The notes below the pieces were generated by a model. That model did not search any database. It was not told the origin of the DNA and saw nothing but the letters and a program-made list of their open reading frames with translations. Shown piece by piece: positions 44,557 to 57,855 of a stretch of 64,000 nucleotides of DNA; positions within the stretch are counted from its first letter, which is position 1; the number at the start of each line of letters is the position of its first letter. The translations under genes and the position numbers were made by a program. The stretch is from Nemertoderma westbladi. Lineage: Eukaryota; Xenacoelomorpha; Nemertodermatida; Nemertodermatidae. The stretch spans positions 61,025 through 125,024 of the forward strand of contig JAUCBJ010007463.1 in the NCBI GenBank assembly GCA_032718475.1. Direction: 5' to 3'.

Positions 44557-45393
44557 ATGGGCTTGACAAATCAGCTTGGTTACTTCTCGGGGGATGTAAG
44601 TGCAGCAGCATTTCCCCTCCGTGAACTACTCAGGACTCGAAATGAGTTCGTATGGACTCCCGACCATGATGATGCGTTCCGAAAGGTCAAGCAGACGCTG
44701 CTTCGACCACCCATCCTTGCTCCGTTTGACCCCAAGTGTGAGACATGCCTTGAAACAGACGACAGCCGATTGAATGGCTTGGGCTATGATCTGTTGCAAC
44801 GGCATGGGGAGGAGTTTAAACTGGTGGCTTGCGGCAGTCGTTTCCTCACAGACTGTGAGACAAGGTGGGCGACCATCAAATTAGAATGTGCTGCCATAAA
44901 ATATGGATTGAATAAATGTCGTCTGTACTTGGCGGGACTTCCGACTTTTACAGTCGTGACTGATCACCAACCATTGGTTCGCATATTCAATGTCTATACG
45001 CTAGATCAAGTCGAGAACTCAAAGATCCAGCGAATAAAGAGTGATTTACAATCCCGATATCAGTTCCATTTGGAGTGGATACCAGGGAAGTCCCATAGGA
45101 TAGCTGATGGACTGAGCAGGAAACCCGTAGACAACCCAGACTCTCAGGAAAAATATGAATCTGAGACTACTCACATGCTCACTTCAATAATTGCCGAACT
45201 AGGTGATGTCTCAGAGGAAAAAACTCAAGAACTCAATGCCAATATGGATGACCCATTTATAAGGGAACTCAGGGAAGTGGCACTTGCTGATTCCGAATAC
45301 CAGGAGTTGCTTCGGAGATTGCTCCAGAGATTGTTGGTGGCTTTGCATCGATCAAAAAGGCGTCGCAATCAGTTCAGGAATACAAATCAATAA
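44557..45393 (+). pseudogene. Gypsy RNase H and pre-integrase region
   Basis: It starts in the RT thumb (LTNQLGYFS, then FVWTPDHDDAFRKVKQTL), followed by RNase H: LETDDSRLNGLGYDLLQ, SRFLTDCETRWATIKLE, FTVVTDHQPL and PGKSHRIADGLSR. These are the standard Ty3/Gypsy RNase H landmarks with catalytic Asp/Glu residues. The first acidic residue reads as TDDSR where TDAS is usual. A frameshift near 45393 leads to the integrase. Confidence 0.88.
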
Positions 45394-45425
45394 GAAATTC
45401 ATTATCAGTTTACAGAGACCTCGCT

Positions 45426-46562
45426 ATGTACAATGACAGACTGGTTATCCCAAAGGGGTCTCGGAGAAATGTTCTTTTACGACTGCACGCACCCCACTCT
45501 GGAATTACGCGAACAAAACAGCGTGCCCATCAAACTGTCTACTGGCCTGGAATTGGCCATGAAATTGAGCAAATGACTCGTGAGTGCAACGCCTGTCAAG
45601 AACGGTTGCCAAGTCTTCCCAAAGAAACTTTAAAACCAGATGACTTACCAGAATGTCCCTTCCAATGCGCTTCTGCCGACTTATTTGAAGTACGTAGTCG
45701 GCACTTTCTAGCCTATACAGACCGCTTTTCTGGGTATCCATGTGTAAATGAATGGGCTAGAGACCCTTCATCCAAACAAGTCACTGCCGCTTTGCTGCGG
45801 CATTTCTTAGACCTCGGCGTCCCCAATAGACTGTGTACGGATGGAGGACTCCAATTCGACTCGCATTATTCTAGACCATTTTACAACCACTGGGGAGTAA
45901 ACTGGGAGCCAAGTACGCCCCATTACCCCACCAGCAATGGCCACGCAGAGGCATCAGTTAAACGATTAAAGGCTCTGCTTATTAAATGTAAACAACCAGA
46001 CATAAATTCTGAGGAATTTAACGAAGGCTTGATGGAAATCCGAAATTCACCAAGAGCAAATAACATTTCTCCAAGTGAAATCGTTTTTGGGCGTCTCCTC
46101 CGTACGCGACTTCCTGCTCACCATTCTAAATACTCACAAGTGTGGAAAGATAAAGCTGATTTGACCGATCAAGCGGCTGCAAACATTCGTCAGAAAGTGG
46201 AGCAATATTACAACCAATCAGCACACGACCTTCCACCCCTCAATATCAGAGCAGAAACGAGGATTCAAGACCCAAAATCAAAGCGCTGGACTCATATTGG
46301 AGCTGTAGTCGGGGTAGGAAGAAATCGTGACTACAAGGTGAAGTTGCCTTCTGGGCGCACGTGGTGGCGGAATCGCCACTTTCTACGGACATATCACGCC
46401 GCTACTGACACAGAACCCAACAAGTCTGGTTCAGAAAGCAACAAGTGTAATCACGGGACTGAAAACTTTGAAACTGAAATTAATTCAGCTCTTCCTAGAC
46501 ATAGCGATCGCCTCAGGAAGAAACACGTTAAATTCTCAAACTTTATCACTTTATCGGAGTAA
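45426..46562 (+). pseudogene. Gypsy integrase
   Basis: A 378-residue open frame with the HHCC zinc domain (LHAPHSGITRT...CNACQE) and the DDE core: first Asp in ASADLFEV, second in CTDGGLQF, Glu in NGHAEASVKRLK. A C-terminal basic tail includes a chromatin-binding-like segment (AVVGVGRNRDYKVKLPSG). It is the best-preserved part of the element and could in isolation be translated, but the upstream frames are broken. Confidence 0.9.
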
Positions 46563-46633
46563 CAAACTCAACATACTTAAAAGTAACTTTTGAAGTAATA
46601 AAAAGTAACTTTTGAAGTAATAAAAAGGGGAGT

Positions 46634-46851
46634 TGTGATGGCCTGGATATATGGGAGTAGGCCTACTGAACGGATAGATACAGGTTACCGGTATCAGACT
46701 AAGATGGTGATGGGGAAAGTGGTTGGCCCTGGAGGCCTAAAGGCTAATACTGCTGTACTGTGGTAATTGACACCCATACGTATATAATATATAATAAATA
46801 TATATTAGTTGACTTTATTATTTATATGGCCGCACACACAAGTTCATAACA
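46634..46851 (+). mobile_element. Gypsy 3' LTR (probable)
   Basis: It begins TGTGATGGCCTGG immediately after a polypurine tract and ends TAACA. It contains a TATATAATATATAATAAA region that could serve as promoter or poly(A) signal. Two direct copies of a 22-bp AAGTAACTTTTGAAG block lie just before the polypurine tract. No second LTR is available to confirm the edges. Confidence 0.6.
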
Positions 46852-46925
46852 CCTTATTTATTATAAAACCATCTGAAATATCCATAAATGTCGCTTCATA
46901 ACGAGTAAGGCAACGATTTTAAACA

Positions 46926-49900
46926 TTTCTTCGCGATTTTTGCGATCTTCGCAAACGTCGCAATTATTTCAATATTTTGTGTTTAACAATACTATAGATG
47001 GAGCTTCGCAAATGTCGCGATCCTTGCGAAATATTTTGTGTTTACCAATACTATAGATGGAGCTTCGCAAACGTTGCGATTAATGCGATATTTTGTGTTT
47101 AACAATACTATAGATGGAGCTTCGCAAATGTCGCGATCTTCGCGAAATATTTTGTGTTTACCAATACTATAGATGGAGCCTCGCAAATGTCGCGATCTTT
47201 GCGAAATATTTTGTGTTTACCAATACTATAGGTGGAGCTTCGCAAACGTTGCGATTATTGCAATATTTTGTGTTTAACAATACTATAGATGGAGCTTTGC
47301 AAATGTCACGATCTTCGTGAAATATTTTTTGTTTACCAATACTAGATATGGAGCTTCGCAAACGTCGCGATTATTGCGATATTTTTTGTTTAATAATACT
47401 ATAGATGGAGCTTCGCAAATGTCACGATCTTCGCAAAATATTTTATGATTACCAATACTATAGATGGAGTTTCGCAAATGTCGCGATCTTTGTGAAATAT
47501 TTTGTGTTTACCAATACTATAGGTGGAGCTTCGCAAACGTCGTGATCTTCGTGACATATTTTGTGTTTACCAATACTATAGGCAGAGCATCGCAAACGTC
47601 GTGATCTTCACGATATTTTGTGTTTACCAATACTATAGGTGAGCTTCGCAAACGTTGCGATCTTCACGATATTTTGTATTTACCAATACTAAAGGTGGAG
47701 TTTCACAAACGTCGTGATCTTTGCGATATTTTGTGTTTACCAATACTATAGTTGGAGCTTCGCAAATGTCGCGAGCTTCGTGAAATATTTTTTGTTTACC
47801 AATACTATATATGGAGCTTCGCAAACGTCGCGATCTTAGCGGAATATTTTGTGTTTACCAATACTATAGATGGAGCCTCGCAAATGTCGCGATCTTCACC
47901 ATATTTTGTGTTTACCAATACTATAGGTGGAGCTTCGCAAACGTCGCGATCTTCGCAATATTTTGTGTTTACCAATACTATAGTTGGAGCTTCGCAAATG
48001 TTGCGATCTTTGCGAAATATTTTGTGTTTACCAATACTATAGGTGGAGCTTTGCAAATGTCGCGATCTTCACGATATTTTGTGTTTACCAATACTATAGG
48101 TGGAGCTTCGCAAACGTTGCAATCTTCACCATATTTTGTGTTTACCAATACTATAGGTGGAGCTTCGCAAACGTTGCAATCTTCACCATATTTTGTGTTT
48201 ACCAATACTATAGGTGGAGCTTCGCAAACGTCGCGATCTTCGCGATATTTTGTGTTTACCAATACTATAGGTGGAACTTCGCAAACGTCGCGATATTCGC
48301 AATATTTTGTGTTTACCAATACTATAGATGGAGCTTCGCAAATGTCGTGATCTTCGCGATATTTTGTGTTTACCAATACTATAGGTGGAGCTTTGCAAAC
48401 GTCGTGATCTTCGCGATATTTTGTGTTTACCAATACTATAGGTGGAGCTTCGCAAATGTCGTGATCTTTGCGAAATATTTTGTGTTTACCAATACTATAG
48501 ATGGAGTTTCGCAAATGGTGCGATCGTCACGAAATATTTTGTGTTTACCAATACTATAGATGGAGCTTCGCAAATGTTAAGATCTTCGCAAAATAATTTG
48601 TGTTTACCAATACTATAGATAGAGCTTCGCAAATGTCGCAATCTTCGCGAAATATTTTGTGTTTACCAATACTATAGGTGGAGCTTTGCAAACGTCTCGA
48701 TCTTCGCAAAATATTTTGTGTTTACCAATACTTTAGGTGGAGCTTCGCAAACGTCATGATCTTCGTGACATATTTTGTGTTTACCAATACTATAGGTGGA
48801 GCTTTGCAAACGTCTCGATCTTCGCGAAATATTTTGTGTTTACCAATACTATAGAGGGAGCTTTGCAAACATTGCGATTATTGCGATATTTTGTGTTTAC
48901 CAATACTATAGATAGAGCTTCGCAAATGTCGCAATCTTCGCGAAATATTTTGTGTTTACCAATACTATAGGTGGAGCTTTGCAAACATCTCGATCTTCGC
49001 AAAATATTTTGTGTTTACCAATACTTTAGGTGGAGCTTCGCAAACGTCATGATCTTCGTGACATATTTTGTGTTTACCAATACTATAGGTGGAGCTTTGC
49101 AAACGTCTCGATCTTCGCGAAATATTTTGTGTTTACCAATACTATAGATAGAGCTTCGCAAATGTCGCAATCTTCGCGAAATATTTTGTGTTTACCAATA
49201 CTATAGATGGAGCTTCGCAAATGTCGTGATCTTTGCGAAATATTTTGTGTTTACCAATAATATACATGGAGTTTTGCAAATGTCGCAATCGTCGCGAAAT
49301 ATTTTGTGTTTACCAATAATATACATGGAGTTTTGCAAATGTTGCAATCGTCGTGAAATATTTTGTGTTTACCAATAATATACATGGAGTTTTGCAAATG
49401 TTGCAATCGTCGCGAAATATTTTGTGTTTACCAATACTATAGGTGGAGCTTCGCAAACGTCGCGATCTTCGCGAAATATTTTGTGTTTACCAATACTATA
49501 GATAGAGCTTCGCAAATGTCGCAATCTTCGCGAAATATTTTGTGTTTACCAATACTATAGGTGGAGCTTTGCAAACGTCTCGATCTTCGCAAAATATTTT
49601 GTGTTTACCAATACTTTAGGTGGAGCTTCGCAAACATCATGATCTTCGTGACATATTTTGTGTTTACCAATACTATATATAGGTGGAGCTTCGCAAATGT
49701 CGTGATCTTTGCAAAATATTTTGTGTTTACCAATACTATAGATGGAGCTTTTCAAATGTCGCGATCCTTGCGAAATATTTTGTGTTTACCAATACTATAG
49801 GTGGAGCTTTGCAAACGTCTCGATCTTCGCGAAATATTTTGTGTTTACCAATACTATAGATAGAGCTTCGCAAATGTCACGATCTTCGCAAAATATTTTA

Positions 49901-52900
49901 TGATTACCAATACTATAGATGGAGTTTCGCAAATGTCGCGATCTTTGTGAAATATTTTGTGTTTACCAATACTATAGGTGGAGCTTCGCAAACGTCGTGA
50001 TCTTCGTGACATATTTTGTGTTTACCAATACTATAGGCAGAGCATCGCAAACGTCGTGATCTTCGCGATATTTTGTGTTTACCAATACTATAGGTGAGCT
50101 TCGCAAACGTTGCGATCTTCACGATATTTTGTGTTTACCAATACTAAAGGTGGAGTTTCACAAACGTCGTGATCTTTGCGATATTTTGTGTTTACCAATA
50201 CTATAGTTGGAGCTTCGCAAATGTCGCGATCTTCATGAAATATTTTTTGTTTACCAATACTATATATGGAGCTTCGCAAACGTCGCGATCTTAGCGGAAT
50301 ATTTTGTGTTTACCAATACTATAGATGGAGCCTCGCAAATGTCGCGATCTTCACCATATTTTGTGTTTACCAATACTATAGGTGGAGCTTCGCAAACGTT
50401 GCGATCTTCGCAATATTTTGTGTTTACCAATACTATAGTTGGAGCTTCGCAAATGTTGCGATCTTTGCGAAATATTTTGTGTTTACCAATACTATAGGTG
50501 GAGCTTTGCAAATGTCGCGATCTTCACGATATTTTGTGTTTACCAATACTATAGGTGGAGCTTCGCAAACGTTGCAATCTTCACCATATTTTGTGTTTAC
50601 CAATACTATAGGTGGAGCTTCGCAAACGTCGCGATCTTCGCGATATTTTGTGTTTACCAATACTATAGGTGGAGCTTCGCAAACGTCGCGATATTCGCAA
50701 TATTTTGTGTTTACCAATACTATAGATGGAGCTTCGCAAATGTCGTGATCTTCGCGATATTTTGTGTTTACCAATACTATAGGTGGAGCTTTGCAAACGT
50801 CGTGATCTTCGCGATATTTTGTGTTTACCAATACTATAGGTGGAGCTTCGCAAATGTCGTGATCTTTGCGAAATATTTTGTGTTTACCAATACTATAGAT
50901 GGAGTTTCGCAAATGGTGCGATCGTCACGAAATATTTTGTGTTTACCAATACTATAGATGGAGCTTCGCAAATGTTAAGATCTTCGCAAAATAATTTGTG
51001 TTTACCAATACTATAGATAGAGCTTCGCAAATGTCGCAATCTTCGCGAAATATTTTGTGTTTACCAATACTATAGGTGGAGCTTTGCAAACGTCTCGATC
51101 TTCGCAAAATATTTTGTGTTTACCAATACTTTAGGTGGAGCTTCGCAAACATCATGATCTTCGTGACATATTTTGTGTTTACCAATACTATAGGTGGAGC
51201 TTTGCAAACGTCTCGATCTTCGCGAAATATTTTGTGTTTACCAATACTATAGAGGGAGCTTTGCAAACATTGCGATTATTGCGATATTTTGTGTTTACCA
51301 ATACTATAGATAGAGCTTCGCAAATGTCGCAATCTTCGCGAAATATTTTGTGTTTACCAATACTATAGGTGGAGCTTTGCAAACGTCTCGATCTTCGCAA
51401 AATATTTTGTGTTTACCAATACTTTAGGTGGAGCTTCGCAAACGTCATGATCTTTGTGACATATTTTGTGTTTACCAATACTATAGGTGGAGCTTTGCAA
51501 ACGTCTCGATCTTCGCGAAATATTTTGTGTTTACCAATACTATAGATAGAGCTTCGCAAATGTCGCAATCTTCGCGAAATATTTTGTGTTTACCAATACT
51601 ATAGATGGAGCTTCGCAAATGTCGTGATCTTTGCGAAATATTTTGTGTTTACCAATAATATACATGGAGTTTTGCAAATGTCGCAATCGTCGCGAAATAT
51701 TTTGTGTTTACCAATAATATACATGGAGTTTTGCAAATGTTGCAATCGTCGTGAAATATTTTGTGTTTACCAATAATATACATGGAGTTTTGCAAATGTT
51801 GCAATCGTCGCGAAATATTTTGTGTTTACCAATACAATAGGTGGAGCTTCGCAAACGTCGCGATCTTCGCGAAATATTTTGTGTTTACCAATACTATAGA
51901 TAGAGCTTCGCAAATGTCGCAATCTTCGCGAAATATTTTGTGTTTACCAATACTATAGGTGGAGCTTTGCAAACGTCTCGATCTTCGCAAAATATTTTGT
52001 GTTTACCAATACTTTAGGTGGAGCTTCGCAAACGTCATGATCTTCGTGACATATTTTGTGTTTACCAATACTATTGGTGGAGCTTTGCAAACGTCTCGAT
52101 CTTCGCGAAATATTTTGTGTTTACCAATACTATAGATGGAGCTTTTCAAATGTCGCTATCCTTGCGAAATATTTTGTGTTTACCAATACTATAGGTGGAG
52201 CTTTGCAAACGTCTCGATCTTCGCGAAATATTTTGTGTTTACCAATACTATAGATAGAGCTTCGCAAATGTCACGATCTTCGCAAAATATTTTATGATTA
52301 CCAATACTATAGATGGAGTTTCGCAAATGTCGCGATCTTTGTGAAATATTTTGTGTTTACCAATACTATAGGTGGAGCTTCGCAAACGTCGTGATCTTCG
52401 TGACATATTTTGTGTTTACCAATACTATAGGCAGAGCATCGCAAACGTCGTGATCATCGCGATATTTTGTGTTTACCAATACTATAGGTGAGCTTCGCAA
52501 ACGTTGCGATCTTCACGATATTTTGTGTTTACCAATACTAAAGGTGGAGTTTCACAAACGTCGTGATCTTTGTGATATTTTGTGTTTACCAATACTATAG
52601 TTGGAGCTTCGCAAATGTCGCGATCTTCATGAAATATTTTTTGTTTACCAATACTATATATGGAGCTTTGCAAACGTCTCGATCTTCGCGAAATATTTTG
52701 TGTTTACCAATACTATAGAGGGAGCTTTGCAAACATTGCGATTATTGCGATATTTTGTGTTTACCAATACTATAGATAGAGCTTCGCAAATGTCGCAATC
52801 TTCGCGAAATATTTTGTGTTTACCAATACTATAGGTGGAGCTTTGCAAACGTCTCGATCTTCGCAAAATATTTTGTGTTTACCAATACTTTAGGTGGAGC

Positions 52901-55900
52901 TTCGCAAACGTCATGATCTTCGTGACATATTTTGTGTTTACCAATACTATAGGTGGAGCTTTGCAAACGTCTCGATCTTCGCGAAATATTTTGTGTTTAC
53001 CAATACTATAGATAGAGCTTCGCAAATGTCGCAATCTTCGCGAAATATTTTGTGTTTACCAATACTATAGATGGAGCTTCGCAAATGTCGTGATCTTTGC
53101 GAAATATTTTGTGTTTACCAATAATATACATGGAGTTTTGCAAATGTCGCAATCGTCGCGAAATATTTTGTGTTTACCAATAATATACATGGAGTTTTGC
53201 AAATGTTGCAATCGTCGTGAAATATTTTGTGTTTACCAATAATATACATGGAGTTTTGCAAATGTTGCAATCGTCGCGAAATATTTTGTGTTTACCAATA
53301 CTATAGGTGGAGCTTCGCAAACGTCGCGATCTTCGCGAAATATTTTGTGTTTACCAATACTATAGATAGAGCTTCGCAAATGTCGCAATCTTCGCGAAAT
53401 ATTTTGTGTTTACCAATACTATAGGTGGAGCTTTGCAAACGTCTCGATCTTCGCAAAATATTTTGTGTTTACCAATACTTTAGGTGGAGCTTCGCAAACG
53501 TCATGATCTTCGTGACATATTTTGCGTTTACCAATACTATAGGTGGAGCTTCGCAAATGTCGTGATCTTTGCGAAATATTTTGTGTTTACCAATACTATA
53601 GATGGAGCTTTTCAAATGTCGCGATCCTTGCGAAATATTTTGTGTTTACCAATACTATAGGTGGAGCTTTGCAAACGTCTCGATCTTCGCGAAATATTTT
53701 GTGTTTACCAATACTATAGATAGAGCTTCGCAAATGTCACGATCTTCGCAAAATATTTTATGATTACCAATACTATAGATGGAGTTTCGCAAATGTCGCG
53801 ATCTTTGTGAAATATTTTGTGTTTACCAATACTATAGGTGGAGCTTCGCAAACGTCGTGATCTTCGTGACATATTTTGTGTTTACCAATACTATAGGCAG
53901 AGCATCGCAAACGTCGTGATCTTCGCGATATTTTGTGTTTACCAATACTATAGGTGAGCTTCGCAAACGTTGCGATCTTCACGATATTTTGTGTTTACCA
54001 ATACTAAAGGTGGAGTTTCACAAACGTCGTGATCTTTGCGATATTTTGTGTTTACCAATACTATAGTTGGAGCTTCGCAAATGTCGCGATCTTCATGAAA
54101 TATTTTTTGTTTACCAATACTATATATGGAGCTTCGCAAACGTCGCGATCTTAGCGGAATATTTTGTGTTTACCAATACTATAGATGGAGCCTCGCAAAT
54201 GTCGCGATCTTCACCATATTTTGTGTTTACCAATACTATAGGTGGAGCTTCGCAAACGTCGCGATCTTCGCAATATTTTGTGTTTACCAATACTATAGTT
54301 GGAGCTTCGCAAATGTTGCGATCTTTGCGAAATATTTTGTGTTTACCAATACTATAGGTGGAGCTTTGCAAATGTCGCGATCTTCACGATATTTTGTGTT
54401 TACCAATACTATAGGTGGAGCTTCGCAAACGTTGCAATCTTCACATATTTTGTGTTTACCAATACTATAGGTGGAGCTTCGCAAACGTCGCGATCTTCGC
54501 GATATTTTGTGTTTACCAATACTATAGGTGGAGCTTCGCAAACGTCGCGATATTCGCAATATTTTGTGTTTACCAATACTATAGATGGAGCTTCGCAAAT
54601 GTCGTGATCTTCGCGATATTTTGTGTTTACCAATACTATAGGTGGAGCTTTGCAAACGTCGTGATCTTCACGATATTTTGTGTTTACCAATACTATAGGT
54701 GGAGCTTCGCAAATGTCGTGATCTTTGCGAAATATTTTGTGTTTACCAATACTATAGATGGAGTTTCGCAAATGGTGCGATCGTCACGAAATATTTTGTG
54801 TTTACCAATACTATAGATGGAGCTTCGCAAATGTTAAGATCTTCGCAAAATAATTTGTGTTTACCAATACTATAGATAGAGCTTCGCAAATGTCGCAATC
54901 TTCGCGAAATATTTTGTGTTTACCAATACTATAGGTGGAGCTTTGCAAACGTCTCGATCTTCGCAAAATATTTTGTGTTTACCAATACTTTAGGTGGAGC
55001 TTCGCAAACATCATGATCTTCGTGACATATTTTGTGTTTACCAATACTATAGGTGGAGCTTTGCAAACGTCTCGATCTTCGCGAAATATTTTGTGTTTAC
55101 CAATACTATAGAGGGAGCTTTGCAAACATTGCGATTATTGCGATATTTTGTGTTTACCAATACTATAGATAGAGCTTCGCAAATGTCGCAATCTTCGCGA
55201 AATATTTTGTGTTTACCAATACTATAGGTGGAGCTTTGCAAACGTCTCGATCTTCGCAAAATATTTTGTGTTTACCAATACTTTAGGTGGAGCTTCGCAA
55301 ACGTCATGATCTTTGTGACATATTTTGTGTTTACCAATACTATAGGTGGAGCTTTGCAAACGTCTCGATCTTTGCGAAATATTTTGTGTTTACCAATACT
55401 ATAGATAGAGCTTCGCAAATGTCGCAATCTTCGCGAAATATTTTGTGTTTACCAATACTATAGATGGAGCTTCGCAAATGTCGTGATCTTTGCGAAATAT
55501 TTTGTGTTTACCAATAATATACATGGAGTTTTGCAAATGTCGCAATCGTCGCGAAATATTTTGTGTTTACCAATAATATACATGGAGTTTTGCAAATGTT
55601 GCAATCGTCGTGAAATATTTTGTGTTTACCAATAATATACATGGAGTTTTGCAAATGTTGCAATCGTCGCGAAATATTTTGTGTTTACCAATACAATAGG
55701 TGGAGCTTCGCAAACGTCGCGATCTTCGCGAAATATTTTGTGTTTACCAATACTATAGATAGAGCTTCGCAAATGTCGCAATCTTCGCGAAATATTTTGT
55801 GTTTACCAATACTATAGGTGGAGCTTTGCAAACGTCTCGATCTTCGCAAAATATTTTGTGTTTACCAATACTTTAGGTGGAGCTTCGCAAACGTCATGAT

Positions 55901-56530
55901 CTTCGTGACATATTTTGTGTTTACCAATACTATAGGTGGAGCTTTGCAAACGTCTCGATCTTCGCGAAATATTTTGTGTTTACCAATACTATAGATAGAG
56001 CTTCGCAAATGTCGCAATCTTCGCGAAATATTTTGTGTTTACCAATACTATAAATGGAGCTTCGCAAATGTCGTGATCTTTGCGAAATATTTTGTGTTTA
56101 CCAATACTATAGGTGGAGCTTTTCAAATGTCGCGATCCTTGCGAAATATTTTGTGTTTACCAATACTATAGGTGGAGCTTTGCAAACGTCTCGATCTTCG
56201 CGAAATATTTTGTGTTTACCAATACTATAGATAGAGCTTCGCAAATGTCGCAATCTTCGCGAAATATTTTGTGTTTACCAATACTATAGGTGGAGCTTCG
56301 CAAACGTCGCGATCTTCGCGAAATATTTTGTGTTTACCAATACTATAGATAGAGCTTCGCAAATGTCGCAATCTTCGCAAAATATTTTGTGTTTACCAAT
56401 ACTATAGGTGGAGCTTTGCAAACGTCTCGATCTTCGCAAAATATTTTGTGTTTACCAATACTTTAGGTGGAGCTTCGCAAACGTCATGATCTTCGTGACA
56501 TATTTTGTGTTTACCAATACTATAGGTGGA
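46926..56530. repeat. 57/59-bp satellite, about 165 copies, in higher-order blocks
   Basis: The unit is GGAGCTTCGCAAACGTCGCG, ATCTTCGCGAAATATTTTG, TGTTTACCAATACTATAGAT; a 57-bp form lacks two A's (GATATTTTG). Copies differ mainly at CpG positions. A rare marker, TTTTATGATTACC, recurs at 47441, 49896, 52290 and 53756, dividing the array into blocks of 2455, 2394, 1466 and at least 2774 bp. Many open frames on both strands are artefacts. Confidence 0.97.
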
Positions 56531-56990
56531 TGTAAAAGCTTTTGCTGAATTGTCCGGTTATTTTTCCTTATTTTTCCCGTAAAATACTCTGTAGTTGGTT
56601 TACCAGGCATAAAAAGGCCGTGTCCTTGCTGTACTGGTGTTTTAGCGGACATAAAAGCTATTTCTTCTGTATTTGTACTTTAGAGGACATAATCCGTAAT
56701 TCCGTGACGTAAAAGCTCGATACTCTTGAAAACAGTGTCGCTACCATGACGACGGCTAGCAGCTGATATTGCCACGTCGACGTTTCTTTGTTTCTTTGTT
56801 CTCTCGTTGTTCAGGTTGACCAATCAGAGCGTTTGTTGTCTCTGTGTTGGAGGTATATACAGAAACTCAGTAGTTCAGTGTTATGTTTTTGCCCAGAGCC
56901 TAAGAACCGGCTTTTGGCACCTCCGTGTTTTCAGTAAGCAATAAAGTTGAAAGTACCGGTCAACCGGTAAACCTGAACCAGTACATCTGT
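56531..56990 (+). mobile_element. Probable 5' LTR of the BEL/Pao element
   Basis: It starts TGTAAAAGC exactly where the satellite ends. It contains CCAAT (56820-56824), a TATA box TATATAC (56854-56860) and a poly(A) signal AATAAA (56940-56945), in the order expected of U3 and R. The right edge is uncertain because no second LTR is in view; the end given is a guess. Confidence 0.6.
56820..56860 (+). promoter_or_regulatory. CCAAT and TATA elements of the BEL LTR
   Basis: GACCAATCAGAG is followed 30 bp later by GGTATATACAG. Transcription would be expected to begin about 25-30 bp downstream of the TATA box, near 56885. Confidence 0.55.
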
Positions 56991-57271
56991 AGGTCAGTAG
57001 GCCCAACCGCTAGAACCGGTACTGCCGTAGGTCCATAGGTCCAACTGCCAGAACCGGTACTTCTGTAGGTCCGTAGGCCTAGCTGTCCCAACCGGTACTT
57101 CAGTATAAGTACACTAGTATTATTCGATTTGATTGTTGCATACCGGTAGGCTGTTTGAGGGATTAGGGATTGATCATCCCTTATACCTTTATATGGTTTA
57201 CTTATCTCTGTCAAGTTTTATTTATTTGTAGGCCAGTATTGAACAGAAGGCGTGTAAACCTGATCAGATTG

Positions 57272-57855
57272 TACAGACGATTTGTAGGCTGAGCTGTTGT
57301 CTGATTGCTGTTAAGTCCGAACGAATTGCAGTGCGTGTAGATCATCTGTCCGATTAAGTACGGTTAGGAAGTAGGGGCAGCGAACGCTGTAAGGTAAACC
57401 CCCAACTAAAGAATAAGTCGCACTACTGGGTTAGAGCGCATACTCCCTAATCATTTCGGAGTCTGCATGTCCTGTAGTTTATTTAGGCTTGAGAGTAGTC
57501 TGCCATCGTTTAGTCTGTACTTTGTTTGTGTAAGTCTGTACGGGTAGCGTATAATTTTATTTAGATAATTTGTAGGCTGGATAGTTGTCCGGCTGTTATT
57601 AGGTCTGAACGGATTGCAGTGTGTGTAGATCATTTGTCTGATTAAGTACGGTTAGGAAGTAGGGGCAGCGAACGCTGTAAGGTAAACCCCCAACTAAAGA
57701 ATAAGTCGCACTACTGGGTTAGAGCGCATACTCCCTAATCATTTCGGAGTCTGCATATACCGTAGTTTGTTTAGGCTTGATAGTAGTCTGTCAGTGTTCG
57801 GTCTGTATTTTGTTTGAGTAGCTTGTACGCGTAGCGTAATATTTATTATTCAGAG
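57272..57855 (+). repeat. Two direct copies of a 288-bp block in the BEL leader
   Basis: AGGAAGTAGGGGCAGCGAAC and the surrounding 160 bp recur almost exactly 288 bp apart (57361 and 57649). The flanks of each copy are more diverged. Each copy has an ACTCC...GGAGT inverted pair. Confidence 0.9.

Larger units (their letters stand above)
42611..46851 (+). mobile_element. Ty3/Gypsy LTR retrotransposon, 5' truncated and frameshifted
   Basis: The gag, protease, reverse transcriptase, RNase H, integrase order is the Ty3/Gypsy order. The five open parts lie in frames 2, 0, 2, 1 and 0 (start coordinate modulo 3), so several indels separate them. A polypurine tract AAAAAGGGGAG (46623-46633) precedes a 218-bp TGT...ACA segment that fits the 3' LTR. 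It is non-autonomous as it stands. Confidence 0.9.

Noticed and set aside
46992-56652. Dozens of frames with FANVAIF, VYQYYRWS or EAPPIVLVNTKY repeats on both strands
   Set aside because: Artefacts of the 57/59-bp satellite.
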